64,000 nt of DNA from Subsaximicrobium wynnwilliamsii (GCF_007997225.1 NZ_VORM01000010.1:62001-126000), one strand, 5' to 3'; counted from the stretch's first letter, positions 35,590 through 45,396 are shown. Notes: a model not told the origin generated them from the letters alone. Numbers and translations: made by a program.

Positions 35590-36144
35590 TCAAACATCGT
35601 CCGTAAAATGTTTGCGTGCTTTATCTTGGCTGAATTTATTTTGATTATACGTCGCTGACTTCCCTTTGGGAATTGACAGCGACTGCCATGCCTCAGCCTT
35701 TATCAGCTTACCCAAAAAGACCATTTGCCCCACATGATAGGCGTAATGTGCCAATTGGCTGTTAATGGCTTCTGTCACGGTATGGCCTTCATTTCTAATA
35801 TAAATAAGTTGCTCAAGATCTTTGGGTTGAAGTGTGTGAAGCGCGCCGAACAGGCAGGTCCAGCCTCGATTCCATTGGTTTATGATTTGCACTTTTGTTT
35901 CTGCGGAAGCTATGAATTCGGCATCGCGTTCGCGCCAGGATTTTTCACCGTCTTCAGTCAAAAAGTGCGTCCATCTTGACAGCATATTACCGCAGAGGTG
36001 TTTTACAATTATGGCTGCAGAATTGCAATCGGCCACCATTTCCAGTTTCAGTTCATCAATGGTCAACACCTCCAAGGTTTTATCTCCAAGCATTTTATAA
36101 TACTCAAATTGTTTGGTTACACTATTAAGGTAGCTGTTGCTCAT
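35590..36144 (-). CDS. DinB-like four-helix protein (DUF1572)
   Basis: 184 residues. The fold markers of DUF1572/DinB-like proteins are present: an N-terminal helix with FEYYKMLGDKTLEVL, IIVKHLCGNMLSRWTHF with the first histidine, and SQLAHYAYHVGQMVFLGKLI with further histidines, together forming the expected metal site. These proteins are putative metal-dependent, thiol-linked enzymes of unknown substrate. The C-terminal tail is charged (DKARKHFTDDV). Confidence 0.8.
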   Translation of the reverse strand: MSNSYLNSVTKQFEYYKMLGDKTLEVLTIDELKLEMVADCNSAAIIVKHLCGNMLSRWTHFLTEDGEKSWRERDAEFIASAETKVQIINQWNRGWTCLFGALHTLQPKDLEQLIYIRNEGHTVTEAINSQLAHYAYHVGQMVFLGKLIKAEAWQSLSIPKGKSATYNQNKFSQDKARKHFTDDV

Positions 36145-36220
36145 GTTTTAAAGATACTATTTACTATAAAAATTTCCGAAGGATTTTCTAAAAAAAAAAT
36201 CCCAAACCCCAAAGCCAGTC

Positions 36221-36262
36221 TTAGGATTTTGGAATTTGGAATTTGGAATTTTAAGATTTGGA
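36221..36262. repeat. Heptanucleotide array TTTGGAA, 6 units
   Basis: TTAGGAT, TTTGGAA, TTTGGAA, TTTGGAA, TTTTAAG, ATTTGGA in unbroken 7-bp phase, ending 10 bp before the complement of the msrB stop codon. Confidence 0.8.
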
Positions 36263-36272
36263 GTTTATCTAA

Positions 36273-36767
36273 TTATTTCGCTGGTACAAACTTTAAAGCA
36301 TCCCCATTGATGCAATGGCGCTTTCCAGTAGTTTCCTTGGGGCCATCGTTGAATACGTGACCCAAATGGCCACCGCAAGTAGCGCAATGCTCTTCATTTC
36401 TGGAGTACCCGAGTTTGCTATCGGTCGAGAACGCAACATTGCCTTCAATCACACGGTCAAAACTTGGCCATCCTGTTCCAGATTCAAATTTATTCTCACT
36501 TTTATAAAGCGGCGTTTCACAGGCAGCACAAACGTAAGTGCCTTCTCGGTGATTATCGTTCAAGTCGCTTGAGAACGGTCTTTCAGTCCCTGCTTCACGC
36601 AACACGTAATATTGATCTGCCGTAAGCTCCTTTTTCCATTCGGCCTCGGTTTTACTTACTTTAAAATCTGTTTTCGTTGCTGTTGCTGTTTTTTGTGCGT
36701 TTGAATTGCAACTCAGTACGAGCGCGAAAATGCAAATTGCCATTAATCGTTTCATAGTTGTTTTCAT
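36273..36767 (-). CDS. msrB: Peptide-methionine (R)-S-oxide reductase MsrB, lipoprotein form
   Basis: 164 residues. The N-terminus is a lipoprotein signal (LVLSCNSNAQ), so the enzyme is exported and membrane-anchored. The MsrB domain has both zinc pairs (CAACETPL and HCATCGGHLGH), SGTGWPSF, and the catalytic RHCINGDAL cysteine near the end. It repairs methionine-R-sulfoxide in envelope proteins. Single gene, followed by a short heptanucleotide array. Confidence 0.95.
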   Translation of the reverse strand: MKTTMKRLMAICIFALVLSCNSNAQKTATATKTDFKVSKTEAEWKKELTADQYYVLREAGTERPFSSDLNDNHREGTYVCAACETPLYKSENKFESGTGWPSFDRVIEGNVAFSTDSKLGYSRNEEHCATCGGHLGHVFNDGPKETTGKRHCINGDALKFVPAK

Positions 36768-36938
36768 ATTTAGTTTTGTGCTAATAAGTCGCTAAGCAAA
36801 GTGTATCCTAACAGCTAAATTACACATTAAGCCAAATTTATGGTTTAGCGTCTTGTTAACTTGTAAGATTTCGTTAAATTACAGGAGAATTCGCACTTGG
36901 GTTCATTTAATCAATCAAAAATTGTTCATTATCGTTTT

Positions 36939-38144
36939 ATGAAAGTACTATTTTACACTAGAGAATTTCCGCCCTATGTTTATGGCGGTGCAGGCGTCCA
37001 CGTTGAGTATTTAGCTGAGGAGTTGGCCAAGCTCATGCCCATGGAGGTCAGGAGTTTTGGAGACCAGGATGCACATGCTGAAAATTTAAAAGTGAAAGGC
37101 TACGATTTTGAAAGTGAAGATTTCAAAACTGCCGATGCTAAGCTTAAAGCGGTCTTGCAAACTTTGAGAACCTGCGTCAATATGAACATAGACCCAGTGG
37201 ATGCCGATGTGGTGCACTGCCACACCTGGTACGCGCATTTTGCAGGCATCGTTTCCAAGCTTTGCTATGGAACGCCGTTGGTTATAACCACACATTCGCT
37301 GGAACCTTTGCGCCCATGGAAACGCGAACAATTGGGAAGAGGCTATGATGCCTCTTCATGGGTGGAGAAAACTGCCATTGAAATGGCAGATGCCGTAATT
37401 GCTGTGTCTAAGGAAACTAAAGAAGATGTACTCAAACATTTTGATGTGGATGAAGCCAAAGTGAAAGTGATCTATAATGGCATCAACTTGGTGGAATATA
37501 ATGTTACAGACAAAACGGATACCCTGGTCGCTCACGGCATTGATCCTACAAAACCTTACGTGCTTTTTGTTGGCCGAATCACAAGACAAAAGGGCATCAT
37601 TCATTTGGTCAATGCCATCAAACATATTCACGGGGAGACCCAAATTGTGTTGTGTGCAGGTGCGCCAGATACACCAGAAATTGCCCAGGAAATGAAAGAC
37701 AGTGTGGAGGCAGTTCAAAAAACACGTGATAATGTGATTTGGATTGATAAGATGTTGCCTAAACCTGAAGTCATACAGCTCTATTCTCATGCCGATGTGT
37801 TTTGCTGTCCGTCTATTTATGAGCCATTTGGTATAATCAATTTAGAAGCCATGGCCTGTGAAACGGCAGTTGTAGCCAGTGCGGTTGGCGGAATCAAGGA
37901 AGTTGTTGTCAATGATGAAACCGGGATTCTGGTTTCTGTAGAGCAACAAACTGAAGCGCCTTTTGAACCCCTGCATCCTGAGAAATTTTCGCAGGATCTT
38001 GCAGACTCCATCAACTATTTAGTGAATAATCCAACAATACGAAAACAAATGGGACTGGCAGGCAGACAACGCGTGGAGTCCACATTTGATTGGGCCGCCA
38101 TTGCCAAGCAGGTTCAAGAACTATATCAAACTTTAAAGCCATAA
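36939..38144 (+). CDS. glgM: GT4 glycogen synthase of the GlgM (maltose-1-phosphate synthase) type
   Basis: 401 residues from the ATG at 36939; the frame reaches back to a TTG at 36897 without merit. The N-terminus FYTREFPPYVYGGAGVHVEY and the C-terminal CPSIYEPFGIINLEAMAC closely follow the actinobacterial GlgA/GlgM family (M. tuberculosis Rv1212c) rather than the GT5 glycogen synthases. In mycobacteria this enzyme joins ADP-glucose and glucose-1-phosphate to maltose-1-phosphate. Because glgC, glgE and maltokinase follow directly, the GlgM role is likely, though chain-elongating activity cannot be excluded. glgC starts 4 bp after its stop. Confidence 0.88.
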   Translation: MKVLFYTREFPPYVYGGAGVHVEYLAEELAKLMPMEVRSFGDQDAHAENLKVKGYDFESEDFKTADAKLKAVLQTLRTCVNMNIDPVDADVVHCHTWYAHFAGIVSKLCYGTPLVITTHSLEPLRPWKREQLGRGYDASSWVEKTAIEMADAVIAVSKETKEDVLKHFDVDEAKVKVIYNGINLVEYNVTDKTDTLVAHGIDPTKPYVLFVGRITRQKGIIHLVNAIKHIHGETQIVLCAGAPDTPEIAQEMKDSVEAVQKTRDNVIWIDKMLPKPEVIQLYSHADVFCCPSIYEPFGIINLEAMACETAVVASAVGGIKEVVVNDETGILVSVEQQTEAPFEPLHPEKFSQDLADSINYLVNNPTIRKQMGLAGRQRVESTFDWAAIAKQVQELYQTLKP

Positions 38145-38148
38145 CATC

Positions 38149-39414
38149 ATGATCAACGACTCAGTACTCGCCATAATATTAGGAGGTGGGCAAGGCTCGC
38201 GCCTTTATCCCTTAACCCAAAAGCGTTCTAAACCTGCAGTTCCCATTGCTGGAAAATACCGCTTGGTAGACATCCCAATTTCCAATTGCATCAACTCAGA
38301 CATCAAGCGCATGTTTGTGTTGACCCAGTTCAATTCGGCGTCCTTGAATAGGCACATTAAAAACACCTATCACTTTAGTTTTTTCAGCTCGGCCTTCGTT
38401 GATGTGCTTGCGGCGGAACAAACCATTGGCAGTGAAGAATGGTTTCAAGGCACTGCCGATGCGGTAAGACAGAGCATGCATCATTTCTTATCACATGATT
38501 TTGAGTATGCACTCATTTTATCTGGCGACCAATTGTACCAGATGGATTTTAATGATATGATTGAGAGGCACAAGAAAAGCGGTGCAGAGATTTCCATTGC
38601 CACTTTGCCAGTAAACGCTAAGGATGCGACGTCTTTTGGTATTCTAAAAACCGATGACAATAGCATGATAAGCTCTTTTATTGAAAAACCAAATACGGAA
38701 GCCTTGCAAGGTTGGGAAAGCGTTGTAAGCGAGGAGATGTTCAAAGATGGTCGCCATTATCTGGCTTCAATGGGGATCTATATTTTTAATAAAGACCTAT
38801 TGGTAAAATTGATGGATGAACCAGATACGGTCGATTTTGGAAAGGAAATCATTCCGCAGTCCATTGATAAATACAAGACCTTCAGCTATCAATACGAAGG
38901 GTATTGGACCGATATTGGAAACATCGATTCCTTTTTTGAAGCCAATTTGGGCTTGACCGATGATATTCCGCAGTTTAATTTATACGATTCCCACAAACGC
39001 ATTTACACGAATGCCAGAATTCTTCCAACCTCAAAAATCACGGGTACTTTGTTATATAAAGCGGTCATTGCCGATGGCTGTATCATTCACGCCGACAAAA
39101 TTGAGCGCTCCGTAATTGGTATTCGGTCGCGAATAGGTAAGGAGTCTGTTGTGATCAATTGTTACATGATGGGTAGTGACGATTATGAATCTCTAAAATT
39201 CATAGATGACAACAATATTGAAATCTACATGGGCATTGGCGAGCGCTGTTTTATCAAGAATGCCATTCTCGATAAAAATTCGCGCATAGGTGATGATGTG
39301 GTCATTGATGGTAGCAAACATCATGAAGATGTGGAGACAGATAGCTATGTGATCAGGGACCAAATTGTGGTGGTTAAAAAGGGGGCGACCATAGCATCTG
39401 GAACAATTATTTAA
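38149..39414 (+). CDS. glgC: Glucose-1-phosphate adenylyltransferase
   Basis: 421 residues. The nucleotide-binding LGGGQGSRLYPLTQKRSKPAVPIAG-type N-terminus, GTADAVRQ, LILSGDQLYQMD, FIEKP and YWTDIGNIDSFFEAN are all present, and a left-handed beta-helix domain closes the protein. It makes ADP-glucose, the donor for the preceding GT4 enzyme. It lies 4 bp after glgM; a gap of about 140 bp separates it from glgE. Confidence 0.96.
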   Translation: MINDSVLAIILGGGQGSRLYPLTQKRSKPAVPIAGKYRLVDIPISNCINSDIKRMFVLTQFNSASLNRHIKNTYHFSFFSSAFVDVLAAEQTIGSEEWFQGTADAVRQSMHHFLSHDFEYALILSGDQLYQMDFNDMIERHKKSGAEISIATLPVNAKDATSFGILKTDDNSMISSFIEKPNTEALQGWESVVSEEMFKDGRHYLASMGIYIFNKDLLVKLMDEPDTVDFGKEIIPQSIDKYKTFSYQYEGYWTDIGNIDSFFEANLGLTDDIPQFNLYDSHKRIYTNARILPTSKITGTLLYKAVIADGCIIHADKIERSVIGIRSRIGKESVVINCYMMGSDDYESLKFIDDNNIEIYMGIGERCFIKNAILDKNSRIGDDVVIDGSKHHEDVETDSYVIRDQIVVVKKGATIASGTII

Positions 39415-39554
39415 TCAATCGCTTTTAGCTATTCTTGATTTAAATACATGAGTGGTTACGCATTTACAAATCTTGAGAATATCCAGCGCCACACTTATTT
39501 ACAACACTTTATTATAGTATTTTTACGAACAAAATCAATCAATTGACCAATAAC

Positions 39555-41492
39555 ATGCAGAATCAAAAACGAGTCGTTATAGAGGCGGTTAAGCCTCAAA
39601 TCAATTGTGGAGAACACTTTATAAAGCGGGTTATAAACGAGATCGTCATCGTAAATGCCAATGTATTTGGCGATGGGCACGATGTGATTGCGGTCGCTCT
39701 TTTATACAAGCACGAAAACGCAAAGAGCTGGAGCGAAACCCGCATGCAGGCTTTAGGTAATGATGAATGGAACGCTTCCTTTGTGGTAGAACAGCAGGGT
39801 TTTTATAGCTATAAAGTCCAAGCTTGGGTTGACGAAGCACTCAATTGGCAGCATGGTATTATTAGGAAAATTGAAGACGGGCAACATGTCAATTCTGAAT
39901 TGACCGAAGGCTCGGCACTGTTGGAACCTATTTCAAAGAAAGCAACCGAAGACGAGAAAGCGTTTCTCAATGCCTGCTCGGAAGCTTTTACAGATAAATC
40001 ACAATACGAGAAAGCCGTTGATGATGCCAGAAGCGAAAAACTGCATCAGTTGTTTGTTCAATATCCTGAAAAACACCATGCCAACGAATCGAAAGCGCTT
40101 CAGGTATATGTAGATCGAAAGAAAGCAAGATTCAGCACCTGGTATGAGTTTTTTCCACGCTCGGCTTCCGAAGAAAAAGGAGCACACGGCACATTTAAAG
40201 ACTGTGAGCGCTTACTCCCAAGAATTCAAAATATGGGTTTTGATGTGCTTTACTTTCCGCCAGTGCATCCTATTGGTGAAGTGAACAGAAAGGGCAAAAA
40301 CAATACCACCGCAGCTGGAGACGGCGACGTTGGATCTGCTTGGGGCATTGGCTCAAAAGACGGCGGTCATAAAGCATTGCACCCGCAGTTGGGGGCAATA
40401 GCCGATTTTAAAAGCCTTATCAAAAAAGCGAAAGCCCATAATATAGAGATTGCCATGGATTATGCCTTACAGGCGGCTCCAGATCATCCTTGGGTAAAAT
40501 CACATCCAGATTGGTTTAAATGGCGGCCAGATGGTACGGTGCAATATGCTGAGAATCCACCAAAAAAATACCAGGATATTCTTCCTATTTATTGGGAAAG
40601 CAATGACTACAAAGCGCTTTGGGACGAATGCCTTGATACCATGCTCTATTGGATCGATTGCGGCATTGAGGTGTTTAGGGTGGATAATCCGCATACCAAG
40701 CCCTATTTCTTTTGGAACTGGCTCATTTCCGAAGTAAAGAAAAAACACCCCAATGTGCTCTTTTTGGCAGAAGCATTTACAAGACCAAAAGTAATGCAAC
40801 GCTTGGCGAAAGAAGGCTACACCCAATCTTATACTTATTTTACTTGGCGAAACGGCAAAAAAGAGTTTGAAGATTACCTTACGGAATTGACCCAAACCGA
40901 TCAGCGTGAATACATGCAGCCCAACTTTTGGCCCAACACTCCAGACATCAACCCCTATCATTTACAAGGTGCAACCGAAGCAAAATACATTCAACGCTAT
41001 GCGCTTGCTGCGACCATGAGTTCAAGTATTGGTATCTACGGTCCTGTATTTGAGCAGATGATTGATCAAGCTATTCCTGGGAAGGAGGAGTATTACATGT
41101 CTGAAAAATTTCAGATTTGCAATTACGATTGGTCCAAGGAAAATAAGCTCTCATTGATCATTTCGCGCATCAATGCCATTCGACATGAAAACGAGGCACT
41201 GCAACAAACCAATAACATCAAGTTTTGTGACATTCAAAACGATAATCTCATCGCATTTTATAAATGGAATCAAGAACAAACCAATGAGTTGCTGATCATT
41301 ATTAGTTTGGACCAGTATTATCCACAACAAGGCCATGTGCAATTGCCTTTGCAAGCCTTGGGATTACAAGCAGGGCAGCAAGTACAAGTAACCGATTTGA
41401 TTACAGGAAGTAGCTACAATTGGTATAACGAGTGGAATTATGTGGAGTTGCACCCTACATTGCCATTCCACATCTTTAAAATACACAAATAG
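39555..41492 (+). CDS. glgE: GlgE, alpha-1,4-glucan:maltose-1-phosphate maltosyltransferase
   Basis: 645 residues from the ATG at 39555 (a TTG four codons earlier is the alternative). GH13_3 hallmarks are present: WYEFFPRSAS, DVLYFPPVHPIGEVNRKGKNN, the nucleophile segment EVFRVDNPHTKP, the acid/base LAEAFTRPKVM and YFTWRNGKKEFEDYL. These distinguish GlgE from ordinary amylases. It transfers maltosyl units from alpha-maltose-1-phosphate to growing alpha-1,4-glucan. The N-terminal beta-sandwich domain contains WNASFVVEQQGFYSYKV. maltokinase starts 2 bp after its stop. Confidence 0.96.
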   Translation: MQNQKRVVIEAVKPQINCGEHFIKRVINEIVIVNANVFGDGHDVIAVALLYKHENAKSWSETRMQALGNDEWNASFVVEQQGFYSYKVQAWVDEALNWQHGIIRKIEDGQHVNSELTEGSALLEPISKKATEDEKAFLNACSEAFTDKSQYEKAVDDARSEKLHQLFVQYPEKHHANESKALQVYVDRKKARFSTWYEFFPRSASEEKGAHGTFKDCERLLPRIQNMGFDVLYFPPVHPIGEVNRKGKNNTTAAGDGDVGSAWGIGSKDGGHKALHPQLGAIADFKSLIKKAKAHNIEIAMDYALQAAPDHPWVKSHPDWFKWRPDGTVQYAENPPKKYQDILPIYWESNDYKALWDECLDTMLYWIDCGIEVFRVDNPHTKPYFFWNWLISEVKKKHPNVLFLAEAFTRPKVMQRLAKEGYTQSYTYFTWRNGKKEFEDYLTELTQTDQREYMQPNFWPNTPDINPYHLQGATEAKYIQRYALAATMSSSIGIYGPVFEQMIDQAIPGKEEYYMSEKFQICNYDWSKENKLSLIISRINAIRHENEALQQTNNIKFCDIQNDNLIAFYKWNQEQTNELLIIISLDQYYPQQGHVQLPLQALGLQAGQQVQVTDLITGSSYNWYNEWNYVELHPTLPFHIFKIHK

Positions 41493-41494
41493 GT

Positions 41495-43126
41495 ATGGCA
41501 AAGCAGGAGATCAAGTCGGCAAATTTAAGTTCGACCTTTAGTTTTAGTGACAAATGGGAAACCCTTCTGGAAAACAAGGAGTTTATAAAGGTGTTCCTAT
41601 CAGACGTTCTCGAAAATTACATCGTGAAGCAACGTTGGTATGGGGGTAAGGCGAGCAGGATGAAATACATCGAACTGGCAGAGTATTTCAGGATTCAACA
41701 ACATGATGAGGTTTATTACGGACTCATCTTGGAAGTAAATTTCACGGAAGCTTTTTACCAGCATTATTTCCTGCCCATAGCCTTTGTTTCCGACGATAGT
41801 TTTGCCCAGGATGATCGCATCTTGCCCATCAGTATCCAAGATCAAGAAGGATTTATCATAGATGCCATCAATCTTGAAGCCTTTAGAAAATTAGTGTTTC
41901 AACGCCTTTTAACTGCCGTGGCTAAAGATAAAACCCGAGTGCGTTATCACAAGAGCGAGCTTTTTAAAGACTGCCAATATGAAAATTCACGGTTTATGGG
42001 CTTGGAGCAGAGCAATACCTCCATTGTTTATAACGAAAAATACGTACTAAAGTTTTTTAGACGCATCTATTCCGATCGCAATCCTGATTATGAGATGTCT
42101 AAGTTTCTATCTGAAAAGAAGGATTTCAAGAACACACCAGCTTATTTGGGCAGCATCCAAATCAAGGATATTGAAGGCACCAACATTACCATTGGGCTCA
42201 TGCAGGAAATGGTTGAAAACCAAGGCGACGCTTGGCAATACATGCTTAGTGAACTGCATAAGGTTTTTTGCAACTTGGAGTATAAGAATATAGATATTAA
42301 ATCGCTTCCTAAGACGGTCGATTTCGGCCAGTTGCAAATTCAGGATGTTCCAGCTCAAATCATCGATTGGGTAGGTCTCAATATCTTTACAAAAATTCAA
42401 ACGCTGGCCATGCGAACTGCAGAAATGCACATTGCACTAGGCAGCGAATTTGAGGAAACCGCATTCGCGCCAACCCATTTCAATGAAGATTATACGGTGT
42501 GGCTTAAAAACAGATTGCTTTACCAGTTTCAAAATCGCTTGAACACCATTGAAAACAGTCTGCACAAATTGGATGGCTTGGCTTTGGAATTGGCCAATGA
42601 GTTTCTGGAGAAAAAGAACATCATTAGAAGACGTTTTGTGAATTTTGACTGGACCAAGCTTAAAGGCGAACGCATTAGGGTGCATGGCGATTATCATTTG
42701 GGTCAGGTTTTGATAAAGGGTGATGATTTTTACATTCTCGATTTTGAGGGTGAACCTGAGAGCACCATTCGCGACCGTAAGGTCAAACAACCTCCACTTA
42801 AGGATGTCGCAGGCCTTTTTAGATCTTTCCACTATGCCATCTATGCGACCATCTTTAATAATATGGAGACTTATACGCATTCTCAGGAAGACCTCTTTGA
42901 AGCAGCCGAGGTCTTGTACCAATATTTAAAAGGTGTATTTTTGGGCGTTTATACCATTAAAGTGCAAGAGGCCAATCTCAACATTGGTTACGAGCAAGAG
43001 CGTATTTTTTTACTGAAATATGCCATGCTCGAAAAAGCCGTTTATGAATTGGGCTATGAGCTCAATTCTCGTCCGCGATGGGCCATAATTCCATTAAAGG
43101 GGATTTCTAACATTATTAACAATTAA
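41495..43126 (+). CDS. mak: Maltokinase (Mak/Pep2), free-standing
   Basis: 543 residues. The N-terminal cap has the family signature RWYGGKAS, and the kinase core has RVHGDYHLGQVL (catalytic loop) with YILDFEGEP (metal-binding aspartate), as in the Pep2/Mak family. It phosphorylates maltose with ATP to alpha-maltose-1-phosphate for GlgE. In many bacteria the kinase is fused to trehalose synthase TreS; here it is separate and no treS is in the operon. The gene lies 2 bp after glgE and 8 bp before glgB. Confidence 0.94.
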   Translation: MAKQEIKSANLSSTFSFSDKWETLLENKEFIKVFLSDVLENYIVKQRWYGGKASRMKYIELAEYFRIQQHDEVYYGLILEVNFTEAFYQHYFLPIAFVSDDSFAQDDRILPISIQDQEGFIIDAINLEAFRKLVFQRLLTAVAKDKTRVRYHKSELFKDCQYENSRFMGLEQSNTSIVYNEKYVLKFFRRIYSDRNPDYEMSKFLSEKKDFKNTPAYLGSIQIKDIEGTNITIGLMQEMVENQGDAWQYMLSELHKVFCNLEYKNIDIKSLPKTVDFGQLQIQDVPAQIIDWVGLNIFTKIQTLAMRTAEMHIALGSEFEETAFAPTHFNEDYTVWLKNRLLYQFQNRLNTIENSLHKLDGLALELANEFLEKKNIIRRRFVNFDWTKLKGERIRVHGDYHLGQVLIKGDDFYILDFEGEPESTIRDRKVKQPPLKDVAGLFRSFHYAIYATIFNNMETYTHSQEDLFEAAEVLYQYLKGVFLGVYTIKVQEANLNIGYEQERIFLLKYAMLEKAVYELGYELNSRPRWAIIPLKGISNIINN

Positions 43127-43134
43127 TACATCCT

Positions 43135-45045
43135 ATGTCAAAAGTTATTGCACACAGTCGTTTTACAGAATTTGATATCAATTTATTCAAAGCTGGAAAA
43201 CACTATCGCTTATATGAAAAATTCGGAGCACACATTAGCACCGTTGATGGTGTGGACGGGGTTTATTTTGCAGTTTGGGCACCCAGTGCAAAAACGGTTT
43301 CTGTGATTGGCGATTTCAATTTTTGGGTTGAAGGCACGCATCAATTGAACGTGCGTTGGGATTCCAGTGGTATTTGGGAAGGTTTCATTCCTGGAGCAGG
43401 TAAGGGCAGTACTTATAAATATAAGATACACAGCAATAACAACGATGTCAAGACCGAAAAGGCCGATCCTTATGCCCGGCGCTCAGAGCACAACCCTAAA
43501 ACCGCTTCTATAGTTTGGGACGACCCTTACCAGTGGAAGGATAGCAAGTGGATGAAAAAGCGTAAGAAGAACAATGCGTTAGATGCGCCATTTTCGGTAT
43601 ATGAAGTGCATTTGGGGTCTTGGAAACGCAAGCTGGAAGGCAATTCCGTTTTGACGTATAGCGAACTGGCGGAAGACCTGGTAAGCTATGTCAAAGACAT
43701 GAATTTCACACACGTGGAGTTGATGCCGGTCATGGAGTTTCCTTATGATCCAAGTTGGGGCTACCAAATCACAGGCTATTTTGCGCCAACCTCACGTTTT
43801 GGGTATCCAGAGGATTTTAAATTGCTGGTTGATAAATTGCACCAAAATGATATTGGGATCATTCTGGATTGGGTGCCTTCACATTTTCCAGAAGATGCCC
43901 ACGGACTCGGTTTTTTCGACGGCACCGCACTTTACGAGCATCCAGACCGCCGCAGGGGCTACCATACCGATTGGAAGAGTCTCATTTTTAACTACGGAAG
44001 GAACGAGGTCAAATCCTTCCTCATCAGCAATGCCATTTTTTGGTTGGATCAATTTCATGCCGATGGATTGCGCGTAGATGCCGTAGCCTCCATGTTATTT
44101 TTGGATTATTCAAGAGAAGATGGCGAATGGGAACCTAATATATTTGGGGGTCGAGAAAATTTGGAAGCCATGGCATTTCTTAGGGAAATGAACGACGCCG
44201 TTTACACTGCCTTCCCAGATGTACAAACCATTGCTGAAGAATCCACGGCATTTCCCATGGTTTCAAAACCCACTTCTATTGGCGGCTTGGGCTTTGGCAT
44301 GAAATGGATGATGGGTTGGATGCACGACACACTTCAATATTTTGCCAAGCCACCGGTGTATAGAAAGTTCCATCAAAATGACTTGACCTTCTCAATGACC
44401 TATGCCTTTACCGAGAATTTCATGCTGCCACTGTCCCATGACGAAGTGGTTTACGGCAAGAAATCCATTTTAGGCAGGATGCCGGGAGACGAGTGGCAGC
44501 GATTTGCCAACTTGCGTTTGTTGTATAGTTATATGTTCACACATCCAGGCACCAATTTGTTGTTTCAGGGTGCGGAATTTGCCCAGAGCAAGGAGTGGAA
44601 TTTTGAGCAGAGTCTTGATTGGCACTTATTAGACTATGCACCGCACCAAGGCATTCAGGCATTGATCAAGGATTTGAACGGCTTGTACAAATCCCAACCA
44701 GCGCTACATGAAAAACAATTTTCTGCGGAAGGCTTTGAATGGATCGATTATAATGATCATGAAAATTCAGTATTGGTTTACATTAGAAAATCAGATGACG
44801 AGAAAGACGATTTGATTATCGCCTGCAACATGACCCCTGTACCAAAAGAAAGCTATCGCATTGGCTTGCCGAAAAAAGGGAACTTGAAGGAACGCTTTAA
44901 TAGCGATCAAAAAAAATACTTCGGAAGTGGCGCTTATAAAAACAGCAAACTCAGCTCAGAAGCAGTTGCACATCATTTTAGAGACCATTCTGTAGAAATC
45001 GCGATCCCTCCATTGGGGATGGTGGTTTTTGGGTATGGGTCTTGA
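43135..45045 (+). CDS. glgB: 1,4-alpha-glucan branching enzyme
   Basis: 636 residues. A CBM48 N-terminal domain (GVYFAVWAPSAKTVSVIGDFNFW) is followed by the GH13 barrel with VELMPVMEFPYDPSWGYQ, the nucleophile region GLRVDAVASMLFLDYSRE, the acid/base AEESTAFP and the LPLSHDEVVYGKKS segment. It forms alpha-1,6 branches in the glucan made by GlgE. It is the last gene of the operon; a 21-bp repeat array starts 19 bp after its stop. Confidence 0.96.
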   Translation: MSKVIAHSRFTEFDINLFKAGKHYRLYEKFGAHISTVDGVDGVYFAVWAPSAKTVSVIGDFNFWVEGTHQLNVRWDSSGIWEGFIPGAGKGSTYKYKIHSNNNDVKTEKADPYARRSEHNPKTASIVWDDPYQWKDSKWMKKRKKNNALDAPFSVYEVHLGSWKRKLEGNSVLTYSELAEDLVSYVKDMNFTHVELMPVMEFPYDPSWGYQITGYFAPTSRFGYPEDFKLLVDKLHQNDIGIILDWVPSHFPEDAHGLGFFDGTALYEHPDRRRGYHTDWKSLIFNYGRNEVKSFLISNAIFWLDQFHADGLRVDAVASMLFLDYSREDGEWEPNIFGGRENLEAMAFLREMNDAVYTAFPDVQTIAEESTAFPMVSKPTSIGGLGFGMKWMMGWMHDTLQYFAKPPVYRKFHQNDLTFSMTYAFTENFMLPLSHDEVVYGKKSILGRMPGDEWQRFANLRLLYSYMFTHPGTNLLFQGAEFAQSKEWNFEQSLDWHLLDYAPHQGIQALIKDLNGLYKSQPALHEKQFSAEGFEWIDYNDHENSVLVYIRKSDDEKDDLIIACNMTPVPKESYRIGLPKKGNLKERFNSDQKKYFGSGAYKNSKLSSEAVAHHFRDHSVEIAIPPLGMVVFGYGS

Positions 45046-45064
45046 TTTACGAGAAGTGTTGTTT

Positions 45065-45365
45065 GATGGTGGTGCTGGGTTGTTTCACGGAAATGCTGGG
45101 TTGTTTCGCGGAGATGCGCTGAGGTTTCACGGAGATGCGCAGAGGGTTCACGGAGATGCTGGGTTGTTCCACGGAGATGCGCTGAGGGTTCACGGAGATG
45201 CTGGGTTGTTTCACGGAGATGCGCAGAGTGTTCATTGAGATGCTGGGTTGTTTCACGGAGATGCGCTGAGGTTTCACAGAGATGCGCAGAGGTTTCGCAG
45301 AGATGCTGGGTTGTTCCACGGAGATGCGCTGAGGTTTCACAGAGATACGCAGAGGGTTCATAAAG
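45065..45365. repeat. 21-bp minisatellite built from heptamers (43 heptamers)
   Basis: 301 bp = 43 x 7 with no phase slip. The basic unit is 21 bp, three heptamers, alternating between ATGCTGG-GTTGTTT-CACGGAG and ATGCGCT-GAGGTTT-CACGGAG types. Because 21 is a multiple of 3, all six frames tend to stay open (plus-strand text reads HGDAGLF/HGDALRV), but no start or function supports a protein. It begins 19 bp after glgB. Confidence 0.95.
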
Positions 45366-45396
45366 ACCTGTCAGGTTTTTAAAACCTGACAGGTCT
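45364..45396. terminator. Bidirectional terminator between glgB and acpH
   Basis: AGACCTGTCAGGTTTT pairs perfectly with AAAACCTGACAGGTCT around one T, a 33-bp near-perfect palindrome with a central T run on both strands. It closes the convergent glgB and acpH units and overlaps the last base of the array. Confidence 0.75.

Noticed and set aside
45029-45238. Frame coding for HGDAGLF heptapeptide repeats
   Set aside because: It overlaps the end of glgB out of frame and consists only of the 21-bp array, which stays open in all frames because its unit is a multiple of three.
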